A stretch of DNA of 10,732 bases from an uncultured bacterium (GCA_905215205.1 CAJMPK010000039.1:1-10732), one strand, 5' to 3'; counted from the first letter of the stretch, positions 1 through 6,700 are shown. The notes: generated from the sequence alone by a model not told the origin. Made by a program: numbers and translations.

Positions 1-478
1 GAACGTCTGCGATTGCCGGTTTCAGATCGCTAGGTGCTTCTTCTAGGAGCAGTTCGAGTTTGATTCTGTTTGATTTCATTGAATTGGTAAGTGTCGAGAC
101 ATGTTCCTCGACATCTGAGGTTTGACTCTCGGATGCATTTGCTACACACAGCGTAATTACTGACGTGCCAAGTAAAAGGATGCTGAAACCCGAAAGAACG
201 GACAACGCATCGGTCTTTAGCGCTGCTCCGAAAAGAACTAGGGTCAGCTGGATTGCAAATGAAGCCCCCATGAGAACTGTTTTGGAAATACCAAGCAGCT
301 TTAGTTTCTTTGCGGGGTCATAAAGGAGGACTGCGACCAACAAGGAGAGCGCAACCAAAGAGAATGCGCTCTCAATCCAAAAGGTAGTTGAGGGTCCAAA
401 TAAAAGTACGGCCACGCTTTCGATAACTATGAAGAGAGCTACGGGGGTTGCTGCAATATATGCCTGTGTGTTCTTCAT
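1..478 (-). CDS. Four-helix membrane protein, unknown function (3' part outside window)
   Basis: An open frame runs leftwards from an ATG at 478 to the window edge, giving 159 residues without a stop. The ATG overlaps the stop of the SPFH gene by one base (TAATG) and is preceded by a good ribosome site, GGAGG, about 5 nt upstream, so the two genes are almost certainly translationally coupled. The protein has four hydrophobic stretches, roughly residues 7-27, 33-53, 65-86 and 92-113. A short charged Lys-rich link (residues 56-60) lies between helices 2 and 3. After helix 4 the chain becomes hydrophilic and acidic with helical character (about 117-159), suggesting a cytoplasmic tail that continues off-window. 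I recognise no catalytic motif and no named family. Its position suggests it works with the SPFH and FHA proteins, perhaps as their membrane anchor; that is inference. Third codon positions are richer in A/T than in the amino-acid transporter genes. Confidence 0.8.
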   Translation of the reverse strand, partial: MKNTQAYIAATPVALFIVIESVAVLLFGPSTTFWIESAFSLVALSLLVAVLLYDPAKKLKLLGISKTVLMGASFAIQLTLVLFGAALKTDALSVLSGFSILLLGTSVITLCVANASESQTSDVEEHVSTLTNSMKSNRIKLELLLEEAPSDLKPAIADV

Positions 479-1584
479 TATGACCTCCGTGCTCCGCACT
501 CGGGACAGAACTTCTCGGTTCCAGAGAAGCGATATCCACACTCGGAACAGAACCTTGCAGCACTTTGCTGCGAATTGGTATCCGTAGGGATGGGCTGCGT
601 CGCAGACGTGCCAGTCGCTTGTGAGAGTGCATCGGTCATAACTGACCCCATGGTCCCGCCGACACCGGCCATTACGCCCAGGCCAATTCCCATGTTTGCG
701 TATTCGCCAGTCGCTTCGTTTTGGGCCATCTTTTCGGCAACATCGAAGCTGCGTTCCTGTTGATAGGTATAGCCCTCGATTTGCCGTTGTTCTGCGCGTG
801 CTTTTGCGGAGATTACGGTGCGCTGCGCCGCAGTTTCTTGTTCGATAATGCTGACCTGTTGTTTTATCTGTGCTTCGCGTACGTCGGCATATTGCTTGAA
901 ATGGAGGTCCTTAAACTTCGCGTATACCGGATCACCTTCGGGTTTGACGATGGCGGTGACCAGCATTTGCGTTAATGAGAGACCGTATGCGGCAAAGTCG
1001 GGAAGCAGCTTGTTCTTAAGCGAGTTGGATAACTCTTCAAGGTGTGCATCAAGTTCGAAAATGGAGAGTTTTTGTTCGGTAATTACTTGTGCAAGATGAG
1101 TTTTTATTCGAGTTTGCAGGAAAGCTTTGAAATAACTGATCAGCTTGTCCTGGGAGAGCAAAGCTTCGGTTCCAACAAGCTTGAGAAGGAGCCTGCGGGG
1201 CTCTTTTACAGCAAGAGCCATCTCTCCGGACGCCCCGAGCGAGAGCGGAAATCCAAAAGTCGGTTCCATGAACTGAATCTTGGAATTGGTTCCCCAGCGG
1301 ATGCCCATTTGCTCGATGAGGTTAACAAAGTAGACCTCTGAGTGAAACGGGCTGACACCACCGGTCGTTATCTTCGAAATGCCGTTCAGTAACGGTAGAT
1401 TTTGAGTCTCAAGTTCATGCCTGCCTGGTCCAAACGAATCCAGGGCCTGTCCATTAAGGAAGAAAATTGCTTCTTGGGTCTCGTGAACAATGAGTTGCGA
1501 GCCCGTATTGAAGTCTTCTGAGGGGTGTTTCCAGATAAAAGTTTGGTTATTGCCCTCATATTTGATGACATCCGTGATGCTCAT
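478..1584 (-). CDS. SPFH-domain protein with C-terminal zinc ribbon (YdjI / 'virion core protein'-like)
   Basis: A 368-residue protein. The N-terminal two thirds looks like the SPFH (band 7) subgroup that includes Bacillus subtilis YdjI: an early stretch with VHETQEAIFFLNGQ, then a GPGRHEL turn and a TQNLPLL segment. A charged, Gln/Glu-rich helical region (about residues 225-290) is the usual SPFH oligomerising coiled coil. A Gly/Ala/Met-rich segment follows. The C-terminus is a compact zinc ribbon with two CxxC pairs (C346/C349 and C360/C363). SPFH proteins form large oligomers at membranes; in Bacillus, YdjI helps recruit PspA in the membrane-stress response, which is family knowledge and not shown here. 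I chose the ATG at 1584 because AAGG lies 5 nt upstream; an in-frame GTG at 1590 has a weaker site. It sits 19 nt after the FHA stop and overlaps the next gene by one base, so all three share a transcript. No pspA-like gene is visible. Confidence 0.88.
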   Translation of the reverse strand: MSITDVIKYEGNNQTFIWKHPSEDFNTGSQLIVHETQEAIFFLNGQALDSFGPGRHELETQNLPLLNGISKITTGGVSPFHSEVYFVNLIEQMGIRWGTNSKIQFMEPTFGFPLSLGASGEMALAVKEPRRLLLKLVGTEALLSQDKLISYFKAFLQTRIKTHLAQVITEQKLSIFELDAHLEELSNSLKNKLLPDFAAYGLSLTQMLVTAIVKPEGDPVYAKFKDLHFKQYADVREAQIKQQVSIIEQETAAQRTVISAKARAEQRQIEGYTYQQERSFDVAEKMAQNEATGEYANMGIGLGVMAGVGGTMGSVMTDALSQATGTSATQPIPTDTNSQQSAARFCSECGYRFSGTEKFCPECGARRS

Positions 1585-1603
1585 AGTCACCTTGTTTCCA
1601 TGG

Positions 1604-2536
1604 TTAGTAATGTTGATTTGCTAAGATAGCCGTCGTTGCTACGACGGCAAAAGTGGTGCTGAGACCCAGGCGCAGGATGTCGCCGGGGTACAGCTGGGCG
1701 GGCGCTCCGGAGCTGATGTCGAGTTCGTTGTTGTCGGCTGTTCGAATCAGATGCGTGCCGTTGGTCGAACCGAGGTCTTGTGCGTACCAAGCATTGTTCT
1801 CGGCGAAGATACGGAGATGCCTGGCGGAGACATCCAGCCCAACATCGGTGACAGCGCCGTCTTCGAGTGCGAGCGCTCCGATGATGGAGCCCATGCCAGA
1901 AGGCTCAATGACATAAGGGCCGCCGATGACGAGTTCGTTATCGATCCTGATAAGGCCGATCGCATGTTCGGTGCCCGTTTGTTTTAAATCGCATGGACAG
2001 AAAGAAATACTTGAGGGGGTAAACGACCTGGCATTCCCTGCGAATTCAAAGCGGTTCCTGATGTACGCGATAGCACGGGCCGGATCGCACCAACAGGCGG
2101 TCGAAACAACGAGCGCGATTGAGATAAGAGCCCTGTTATCTTTGTCTGGCTGGCAGTTGACGAGGCGCGAGGCGGCGTTCCGGTAAAGGAGCCCATTGCG
2201 CCCACAGGCACTGAGCGCTTGAGCCATCGCGTCAGTCGCTGCCGCAATCATGGCATAGATGCCGGCGTTCGAATACCCTTTTTCCTGTAGCTTGTGCAGG
2301 ATTTGATTCGATGCGCAGGACCAGTCGGCAAAGTAGCGATCTTCTAGGGAGCCCGGCTGCGAGTGCACAATCGTGCGCGAAAGCCAGCTGGTGTCCTGTG
2401 CCATTTGGGCGGTAGGCTGTCCATTTGTTAACGGCAGATCGGATAGTAACAGTTCAGCAAGTGCGCGATGGCTCAGGGTAAATGAAGTCTTGAACAGGTA
2501 GAACATGACCTCGAGCGGTGTTTGCCGTCTTGGCAT
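1604..2536 (-). CDS. FHA-domain protein with uncharacterised helical N-terminal region
   Basis: A 310-residue protein starting at ATG 2536 with a purine-rich ribosome site (GGAAGGGAGAG) about 4 nt upstream. The C-terminal part, about residues 205-300, is a forkhead-associated (FHA) domain: S237-A-R-H240 corresponds to the conserved Ser/His motif and D254-L-G-S-T-N-G-T261 is the classic end signature. The usual Gly-Arg near the domain start appears as IGA (219-221), so one phosphate-contact arginine may be missing. FHA domains bind phosphothreonine peptides made by Ser/Thr kinases. The first 200 residues are mostly helical, with several cysteines (for example C178-type pair in SFCPC near 179-182, and C111, C128, C148, C150), and I do not recognise them. 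There is no signal peptide or clear membrane helix, so the protein is probably cytoplasmic. It is the first gene of the three-gene unit. A kinase or phosphatase partner is not visible in the window. It may read phosphorylation to control the SPFH/membrane pair (inference). Confidence 0.85.
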   Translation of the reverse strand: MPRRQTPLEVMFYLFKTSFTLSHRALAELLLSDLPLTNGQPTAQMAQDTSWLSRTIVHSQPGSLEDRYFADWSCASNQILHKLQEKGYSNAGIYAMIAAATDAMAQALSACGRNGLLYRNAASRLVNCQPDKDNRALISIALVVSTACWCDPARAIAYIRNRFEFAGNARSFTPSSISFCPCDLKQTGTEHAIGLIRIDNELVIGGPYVIEPSGMGSIIGALALEDGAVTDVGLDVSARHLRIFAENNAWYAQDLGSTNGTHLIRTADNNELDISSGAPAQLYPGDILRLGLSTTFAVVATTAILANQHY

Positions 2537-2601
2537 GATACTCTCCCTTCCTTGACCTTATTCGCTAAATAAAGGATAAGGGTGCCACTAGCCGATTTTA
2601 C

Positions 2602-2619
2602 CGTGCAACAAATTGCACG
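2602..2619. promoter_or_regulatory. Perfect inverted repeat upstream of the FHA gene, possible operator
   Basis: CGTGCAA-caaa-TTGCACG is a perfect 7-bp inverted repeat with a 4-nt centre, about 66 nt upstream of the FHA start codon. An 18-bp dyad of this shape is typical of a dimeric repressor site. On the minus strand a TAAAAT box (plus positions 2595-2600) lies directly next to it and could be a -10 element, which would place the dyad in the -35/spacer region; the -35 match is poor. A second, imperfect dyad with AATAAGG/CCTTTATT arms lies nearer the gene, around 2557-2576. No regulator gene is adjacent, so the binding protein is unknown. Confidence 0.35.
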
Positions 2620-2730
2620 TCGGCGAGCGGTCGTGCTGCCTGATGCGCTTGCTCCAGAATGAGAGCTGGTTATCTTAGGGGTGTTATACGGTCTCGTTTT
2701 GATTAGGATGGCATGGCTCAACCGCCCTTC

Positions 2731-2842
2731 GGGAAACTGTGTCCCGGAATGGATAACCAGATTGGGATGTAGCTTCCGCAGTCCCGACCCGTTGCGGAAA
2801 CGGTGTCCCAGAATCGGCGTTCGAAACGGGACGCAGTTTCCC
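2731..2842. repeat. Pair of related palindromes (REP-like element) in intergenic DNA
   Basis: Four related 14-16-nt arms alternate in orientation: GGGAAACTGTGTCCC (2731-2745), GGGATGTAGCTTCC (2764-2777), GCGGAAACGGTGTCCC (2794-2809) and GGGACGCAGTTTCCC (2828-2842). Arms 1/2 and 3/4 each form a hairpin. In RNA the first pairs 13 of 14 positions if G-U pairs are counted, and the second about 13 of 15. Both loops are exactly 18 nt and both begin with (g/a)GAAT after the first arm, so the two hairpins look like a duplicated unit. Arms 1 and 4 are also near-perfect complements (one G-T), so the whole element could fold as one long stem. It lies between converging ends: the start region of the FHA unit and the terminator of the dehydrogenase gene. 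No ORF uses it. Whether it recurs elsewhere in the genome cannot be seen here. Confidence 0.65.
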
Positions 2843-2850
2843 TTACAAAC

Positions 2851-2896
2851 AGAACAAGGCGCGCTGCCTGCGGTTGATGCAGACAGCGCGCCTTTT
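2851..2896 (-). terminator. Strong intrinsic terminator after the dehydrogenase gene
   Basis: An 11-bp perfect stem, AAGGCGCGCTG (2856-2866) with CAGCGCGCCTT (2884-2894), is extended after one mismatch by a 4-bp inner stem CTGC/GCAG around a 7-nt loop. On the minus strand it is followed by a T-rich stretch (TTGTTCTGTTTGT), about 45 nt beyond the dehydrogenase stop codon. On the plus strand the stem is followed by TTTTGTGTT, so it could act in both directions, but I see no plus-strand gene that would need it. Confidence 0.8.
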
Positions 2897-2938
2897 GTGT
2901 TGAGCTCCGTTGAGGTCCGAAATCGTGGCTTGCGACCT

Positions 2939-3688
2939 TTAGGAGCGGGCGGCTCCGTCGACGGGGAGCACGGCGCCAGTGATGTAGGAGGACATGTCGC
3001 TCGCCAGGAAAACAAAGGCGTTGGCGACATCCTCGGGCTCGCCCATGCGACCCAGCGGAATGGTGGCGATGATGGGTTTGATGACCTCTTCGGGCAGGTT
3101 GGCGACCATATCGGTCTTGGTCACGCCGGGTGCGACGGCATTGACGCGAATGCCCATGGGGGCGAGCTCGCGCGAGAGCGACTGGACCATACCGTTGACG
3201 GCAAACTTGGACGTGGGATAGCCAACGCCGGAGGGCTGGCCGTACTTGGCGACCATCGAGCTTGTGGTAGTGATGGTGCCGCCGTGGCCGGCCTCGGTCA
3301 TGATCTTGGCGGCAGCCTGGTGGCCGTTAAAGACGGCGACGACGTTGAGGTCCATAACTTTGGCGAACTCCTCAGCCGTGTAGTTGAGCAGTGGCGAGCG
3401 CTGGGAAATTCCGGCGTTGTTGACGACCGTGTCGAGACCGCCCATGTCGGCTGCAGCCTGGGTAAAGGCCTCGGTCACGGCTTCGAGCGAGGTGAGGTCG
3501 CAGGAGCGGCCCCAGACCTTGGCGTCGGGATAGGCGGCTGCCAGCTTCTCGACGGCCGCGTCGGCAGTCTCCTGGCGCGAGCCAAAGACGGTGACGGCAG
3601 CGCCTTCCTCGATAAAACGGCAGGCGATGGCATAGCCGATACCGCGTGTGCCTCCGGTGATGATTGCTTTCTTGCCCTCGAGCAACAT
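2939..3688 (-). CDS. Short-chain dehydrogenase/reductase, BaiA-like (possible bile-acid/steroid 3-alpha-HSDH or FabG-type reductase)
   Basis: A 249-residue classical SDR enzyme. Visible motifs are the TGGTRGIG cofactor loop (11-18), D64 of the adenine pocket, NNAG (90-93), N115, and the catalytic S144, Y157 and K161 (YPTSK); near the end lie PLGRMGEPEDVAN and a VDGAARS tail. The cofactor-selecting loop reads FGSRQ (35-39); the Ser-Arg pair usually favours NADP(H). From memory, length and many signature stretches (IITGGTRGIG, SGVGYP-SK, VAPGV-TDM, FLASD--S-IT, VDGA-R) match BaiA of Clostridium scindens, an NAD-dependent bile-acid 3-alpha-hydroxysteroid dehydrogenase, better than typical FabG. 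Substrate remains unproven; a general 3-oxoacyl reductase is the main alternative. The ATG at 3688 is chosen because GAGGAAG lies 6 nt upstream and the SDR fold starts at once; an upstream in-frame ATG at 3760 would add 24 residues unlike any SDR N-terminus. It is flanked by terminators on both sides, so it is probably monocistronic and cytoplasmic. Confidence 0.9.
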   Translation of the reverse strand: MLLEGKKAIITGGTRGIGYAIACRFIEEGAAVTVFGSRQETADAAVEKLAAAYPDAKVWGRSCDLTSLEAVTEAFTQAAADMGGLDTVVNNAGISQRSPLLNYTAEEFAKVMDLNVVAVFNGHQAAAKIMTEAGHGGTITTTSSMVAKYGQPSGVGYPTSKFAVNGMVQSLSRELAPMGIRVNAVAPGVTKTDMVANLPEEVIKPIIATIPLGRMGEPEDVANAFVFLASDMSSYITGAVLPVDGAARS

Positions 3689-3760
3689 GGTGCTTCCTCT
3701 CATCGCGGGCGGACATTCGCAGCACAGCGTAGCGGTAGCCGGAATCGGCCGCGTTTGCAT

Positions 3761-3789
3761 ATCGGTGAACGGTAGCCCGCGTTACCGAT
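3761..3789. repeat. Hairpin-forming inverted repeat in the leader of the dehydrogenase gene
   Basis: ATCGGT-g-AACG (3761-3771) pairs with CGTT-ACCGAT (3780-3789): ten base pairs with one bulged G and an 8-nt loop. It lies 73-101 nt upstream of the dehydrogenase start and just after the hom terminator. This 150-nt gap must hold the dehydrogenase promoter, but I find no convincing -10/-35 pair. The hairpin could be an operator or a leader structure. An 8-bp direct repeat CGGTAGCC (3733-3740 and 3770-3777) overlaps it. Confidence 0.35.
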
Positions 3790-3835
3790 GAGCGGCTCGC
3801 GCAAATATGCTCTGCCGTTGTGCTTAGGGCAGGTG

Positions 3836-3872
3836 ACAAAAGGGCTCCCGTCCCACATCGGATGGGAGCCCT
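3836..3872 (-). terminator. Intrinsic terminator of hom
   Basis: Read on the minus strand, a perfect 9-bp stem AGGGCTCCC/GGGAGCCCT (plus positions 3841-3849 and 3864-3872) with a 14-nt loop is followed by TTTTGTC. It starts about 30 nt after the hom stop codon, the expected place, and separates hom from the dehydrogenase gene. Confidence 0.8.
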
Positions 3873-3902
3873 CAAGGCGCGTATTGCTAGGCGAGCGTTG
3901 GG

Positions 3903-5246
3903 CTAGTTCGCCATAACGCCTTCGGTCCAAGCCTCAACGTCCTCGATGCGCAGGACGTTGGCGACCTCGGCCACGCAGTCGACGCTGGCAAGCTCGGCGG
4001 CGGCAGCCTGGACGTCCTTCTCGAGCGCGCGGTGCGTTAGGAAGATGACCGAGCAGGCATCGCTGGCGCCCGACTTGCCGTCCTCGACCTGGTTGATGAG
4101 CGAGATCGAGATGTTGTGCTTGGCAAAGATGTCGACCGTCTCGGACAGGGCGCCCACGCGGTCGGCGACCTTCAGGCGCACATAGTACTTGGTCTGGAGC
4201 TCGTCCATGGGCTTAAAGGCGAGGTTGTGGCCATAGGGCTCAATCTCGGGCAGCGGAGCCACGCCGCGGCTGATCTGCTCGGAGAGCGACAGGATATCGC
4301 CCACGACGGCGCTCGCGGTGGGGAAGGAGCCTGCGCCGGCACCGTAGAACATGGTCTCGCCCACGGCGTCACCCACCACGTAGACGGCGTTCATGGCGCC
4401 GTTGACCTTGGCGAGCATATGGTCGGCGGGAATCAGCGTGGGATGCACGCGGACGTCGACGCCGGCGTCGGTGTTGCGGGCGATGCCCAGCAGCTTGATG
4501 GTGTAGCCGAGCTCGCGGGCCTGGGTGATGTCCTCGGCACCGATGGTGCGGATGCCCTGCTGATATACGTCATCGGTGGTCACGCGGGTGCCAAAGCCGA
4601 TGGAGGCGAGGATGGCCGTCTTGCTGGCGGCATCGAAGCCGTCGACGTCGGCGGACGGGTCGGCCTCGGCATAGCCCTTAGCCTGTGCGTCGGCGAGCAC
4701 GTCGGCGTAATCGGCGCCCTCGGCGTCCATGCGCGACAGGATATAGTTGGTGGTACCGTTGAGGATGCCGGCGATGGTCAGGATCTTGTTGCCCACCAGG
4801 TCGTGCTCAAGCGTGCTCACGATGGGGATGCCGCCGCCGCAGCTGGCCTCGCACTTAATCTGCACGCCGCACGTGCGCGCCTTCTCGGCGAGCGTCTCGA
4901 CGTGACGGCCCAGCAGGGCCTTGTTGGCAGAGACGACGTGCTTGCCGTGCTCAAAGGCAGTGGTGAAGATCTCGGTTGCGGGATGCTCGCCGCCGATCAG
5001 CTCGACGACGATGTCGACGGCGGGGTCGGTGACGACGTCATGCCAGTCACTCGTAAAGGCCTCGCGCTCAATGCCTGCCGCCTCGGCCTGCTCCCAGGCA
5101 AGCGCGCAGGCGCGGGTCAGCTTAAGGTCGATGCCGTAGGCTGCCAGGTACTCATCGTGGTGGCTCTTGATCAGACGGGCCACGCCGCCGCCGACGGTTC
5201 CCAGACCGATCAGACCGACGTTCACGGTGCGCAGGGGTTCGCTCAT
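3903..5246 (-). CDS. hom: Homoserine dehydrogenase with C-terminal ACT domain
   Basis: A 447-residue enzyme that reduces aspartate semialdehyde to homoserine with NAD(P)H, the branch step towards threonine, methionine and (through threonine) isoleucine. The N-terminal Rossmann domain has GLGTVG at 14-19. SANK (K109) and the family signature AQAKGYAEADPSADVDGFDAASK region (187-209, with D200, D205 and K209) mark the substrate and catalytic site; GGGIPIVSTL (137-146) and LNGTTNYIL (162-170) are typical of the family. The C-terminal part from about residue 353 is an ACT domain (YYVRLKVADRVGALSETVDIF), normally the site of threonine feedback inhibition. Length fits the monofunctional Gram-positive type. 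ATG 5246 is chosen because GAAGGAG lies about 6 nt upstream; an in-frame ATG at 5270 would put that ribosome site inside the gene. No thrB, thrC or lysC adjoins it. It diverges from the amino-acid transporter locus. Confidence 0.96.
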   Translation of the reverse strand: MSEPLRTVNVGLIGLGTVGGGVARLIKSHHDEYLAAYGIDLKLTRACALAWEQAEAAGIEREAFTSDWHDVVTDPAVDIVVELIGGEHPATEIFTTAFEHGKHVVSANKALLGRHVETLAEKARTCGVQIKCEASCGGGIPIVSTLEHDLVGNKILTIAGILNGTTNYILSRMDAEGADYADVLADAQAKGYAEADPSADVDGFDAASKTAILASIGFGTRVTTDDVYQQGIRTIGAEDITQARELGYTIKLLGIARNTDAGVDVRVHPTLIPADHMLAKVNGAMNAVYVVGDAVGETMFYGAGAGSFPTASAVVGDILSLSEQISRGVAPLPEIEPYGHNLAFKPMDELQTKYYVRLKVADRVGALSETVDIFAKHNISISLINQVEDGKSGASDACSVIFLTHRALEKDVQAAAAELASVDCVAEVANVLRIEDVEAWTEGVMAN

Positions 5247-5300
5247 AGATAGCTCCTTCGTGCATCTCATGGATGGATTAACCGCTTAAAGGTTGAGTGC

Positions 5301-5306
5301 ATTCTA
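5301..5306 (-). promoter_or_regulatory. hom: Possible -10 element of the hom promoter
   Basis: The minus strand reads TAGAAT, five of six matches to TATAAT, 55-60 nt upstream of the hom start codon. No clear -35 hexamer sits 16-18 bp upstream (GAGCAC at 17 bp), so this is a weak call based on the -10 alone. Start of transcription would be near 5294. Confidence 0.3.
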
Positions 5307-5412
5307 GCGTGAACCGAGGGCGCGTGCTCGCCAGGCAACAGGAGTCGCACAAAACGGCACCCCCGAAACGCTGCGGAAACATTGGAAACATGCTCGCTAC
5401 AAACGGAACTCC

Positions 5413-5478
5413 GTAACAAACTGTCAACGTTTGCACCATAAGGTTTGCCCTGTACCGCAAGACGGCCGCGCAGCGGCC
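5413..5478 (+). promoter_or_regulatory. Leader region of livK1: weak promoter candidate and GC hairpin before the ribosome site
   Basis: The 251-nt gap between hom and livK1 must hold divergent promoters. For livK1 the best pair I find is GTAACA (5413-5418) and CATAAG (5437-5442) with 18 bp between, four matches each, so it is weak. A tight perfect hairpin GGCCGC-gca-GCGGCC (5464-5478) ends only 4 nt before the A/G-rich ribosome site AAAAAGGGGG (5483-5492). It could affect translation start. The stretch 5310-5410 shows a tandem GGAAAC (5375-5380 and 5384-5389) but nothing else clear. Confidence 0.3.
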
Positions 5479-5497
5479 AGCGAAAAAGGGGGACATC

Positions 5498-6664
5498 ATG
5501 TTCAACATCAACAGCACGCTCAGCCGTAGGAGCTTTCTCGCCGGTGCCGCGGCGCTCGGCAGCACCGCCGCGCTCGCTGGTTGCTCATCGGGTGGCTCGG
5601 ACGGCGGCTCCGTCGATGACGGCAAGACCTTCAAGATCGGTGTCATCGGCCCTCTGACCGGCGCTGCGGCAACCTATGGCGTCTCGGCCGAGAAGGGCGC
5701 CAAGCTCGCGGCCAAGGACTTCTCGACCAAGGACCTCAAACTCTCGCTTAAGTCCGAGGACGACGTCGCCGACGGCGAGAAGGCCATCAACGCCTTCAAT
5801 ACCTTGTGCGACTGGGGCATGCAGGCGCTCGTCGGCCCCGTTACCACCGGTGCTGCCGTCGCCGTCTCGGGCGAGATTGCCGACGACATGCTCATGGTCA
5901 CGCCCTCCGCCTCGTCGCTCGACGTTACCAAGGATAAGACCACGGTCTTTCAGGTTTGCTTCACCGATCCCACCATGGGCGCCAGCGCCGCGAAGTTCTT
6001 GGCCGAGAAGTACGCAGATGCCAAGATCGCCCTGTTCTATAACTCCGGCGATACGTATAGCTCGGGCGTTGCCGACGCTTTTGCCGAGCAGGCCAAGGCA
6101 TCCAAACTAGATGTCGTCTCTGCTGTGACGTTTAAGGACGATTCCTCTTCGAGTTTCACCACGCAGCTCACCAAGGCCAAGGAGGCCGGAGCCACGCTCA
6201 TCTTTGCGCCGATCTACTACACGCCGGCGTCCGTTCTGCTCAATAACGCCAAGGATATGGGCTACGACATGACGCTCATGGGTACCGACGGCATGGACGG
6301 CCTGCTCTCTGTGGAAGGCTTCGATACCTCTCTTGCCGAGGGCGTACTGCTCATGACCCCGTTCTCTGCCGACGATGAGAAGAATGCCGACTTCGTTAAG
6401 GCATATAAGGACGCCTACGGCGAGATACCTAACCAGTTTGCCGCCGACGCCTACGATTGCGTCCACGCCATCGTCGAGGCCATCGACAAGGCAGACATCG
6501 ACATTACGGCCGACGGTGCCGACATTGCCGGCGACCTTGCCAAGGCCATGCGCAAGATCAAGATCGAGGGCCTGACAGGCGAGCTGACGTGGAATGACGA
6601 GGGCCAGGTCGAAAAGCCCGCTACAGCCTATGTGATTCAGGACGGCAAGTACATCGCCGCCTAA
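5498..6664 (+). CDS. livK: Branched-chain amino-acid type ABC transporter substrate-binding lipoprotein, copy 1
   Basis: A 388-residue periplasmic-binding-fold protein of the LivJ/LivK (Peripla_BP_6) family. It begins with a twin-arginine signal (SRRSFLAG, R10-R11), a hydrophobic core and a lipobox LAGC with C29 as the lipid-modified cysteine, so it should be a membrane-tethered lipoprotein exported by Tat. A Ser/Gly/Asp linker follows to about residue 43. The mature fold starts FKIGVIGPLTG. TPSASS (135-140) is the typical ligand-contact loop and GTDGMDG (262-268) a second pocket-lining segment. The start is fixed by GGGGG 5 nt before the ATG. It is close to the neighbouring copy over the whole mature length. 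A 271-nt gap with a possible weak terminator separates it from copy 2, so it may be expressed independently and share the LivHMGF complex encoded downstream. The ligand (Leu/Ile/Val or another amino acid, or amide) cannot be read from sequence. Confidence 0.93.
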   Translation: MFNINSTLSRRSFLAGAAALGSTAALAGCSSGGSDGGSVDDGKTFKIGVIGPLTGAAATYGVSAEKGAKLAAKDFSTKDLKLSLKSEDDVADGEKAINAFNTLCDWGMQALVGPVTTGAAVAVSGEIADDMLMVTPSASSLDVTKDKTTVFQVCFTDPTMGASAAKFLAEKYADAKIALFYNSGDTYSSGVADAFAEQAKASKLDVVSAVTFKDDSSSSFTTQLTKAKEAGATLIFAPIYYTPASVLLNNAKDMGYDMTLMGTDGMDGLLSVEGFDTSLAEGVLLMTPFSADDEKNADFVKAYKDAYGEIPNQFAADAYDCVHAIVEAIDKADIDITADGADIAGDLAKAMRKIKIEGLTGELTWNDEGQVEKPATAYVIQDGKYIAA

Positions 6665-6678
6665 GTGCATATACAACG

Positions 6679-6700
6679 AGAACGGTGGGGCCGTTTTATT
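6679..6700 (+). terminator. Weak terminator-like hairpin after livK1
   Basis: AACGG-tgggg-CCGTT (6681-6695), extendable by a G-U and an A-U pair, runs into TTTTATT. It starts about 15 nt after the livK1 stop codon. The 5-7 bp stem is short, so termination is likely partial at best. Confidence 0.4.

Noticed and set aside
2731..2842. Possible CRISPR array, because similar units repeat with 18-nt spacings
   Set aside because: Arms alternate in orientation, there are only two units, and the 18-nt intervals are hairpin loops rather than spacers; no cas genes are present.
2473..3030. Minus-strand open frame bridging the FHA gene start and the dehydrogenase end
   Set aside because: It overlaps both genes in another frame and crosses the terminator and palindromes; the product is Ser/Arg/Thr-rich with no motif.
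2681..3775. A 364-codon plus-strand open frame over the dehydrogenase gene
   Set aside because: It mirrors the SDR gene, runs through the palindromic repeat and terminator, and has no recognisable domain.
4116..5252. A 378-codon plus-strand open frame opposite hom
   Set aside because: Product is repetitive Gly/Asp/Ala/Val sequence without any family motif and fully overlaps hom; it is a compositional mirror frame.
5247..5497. Threonine or branched-chain leader-peptide attenuator upstream of hom or livK1
   Set aside because: No short frame rich in Thr, Ile, Leu or Val codons with a ribosome site, and no terminator hairpin, could be found in this gap.
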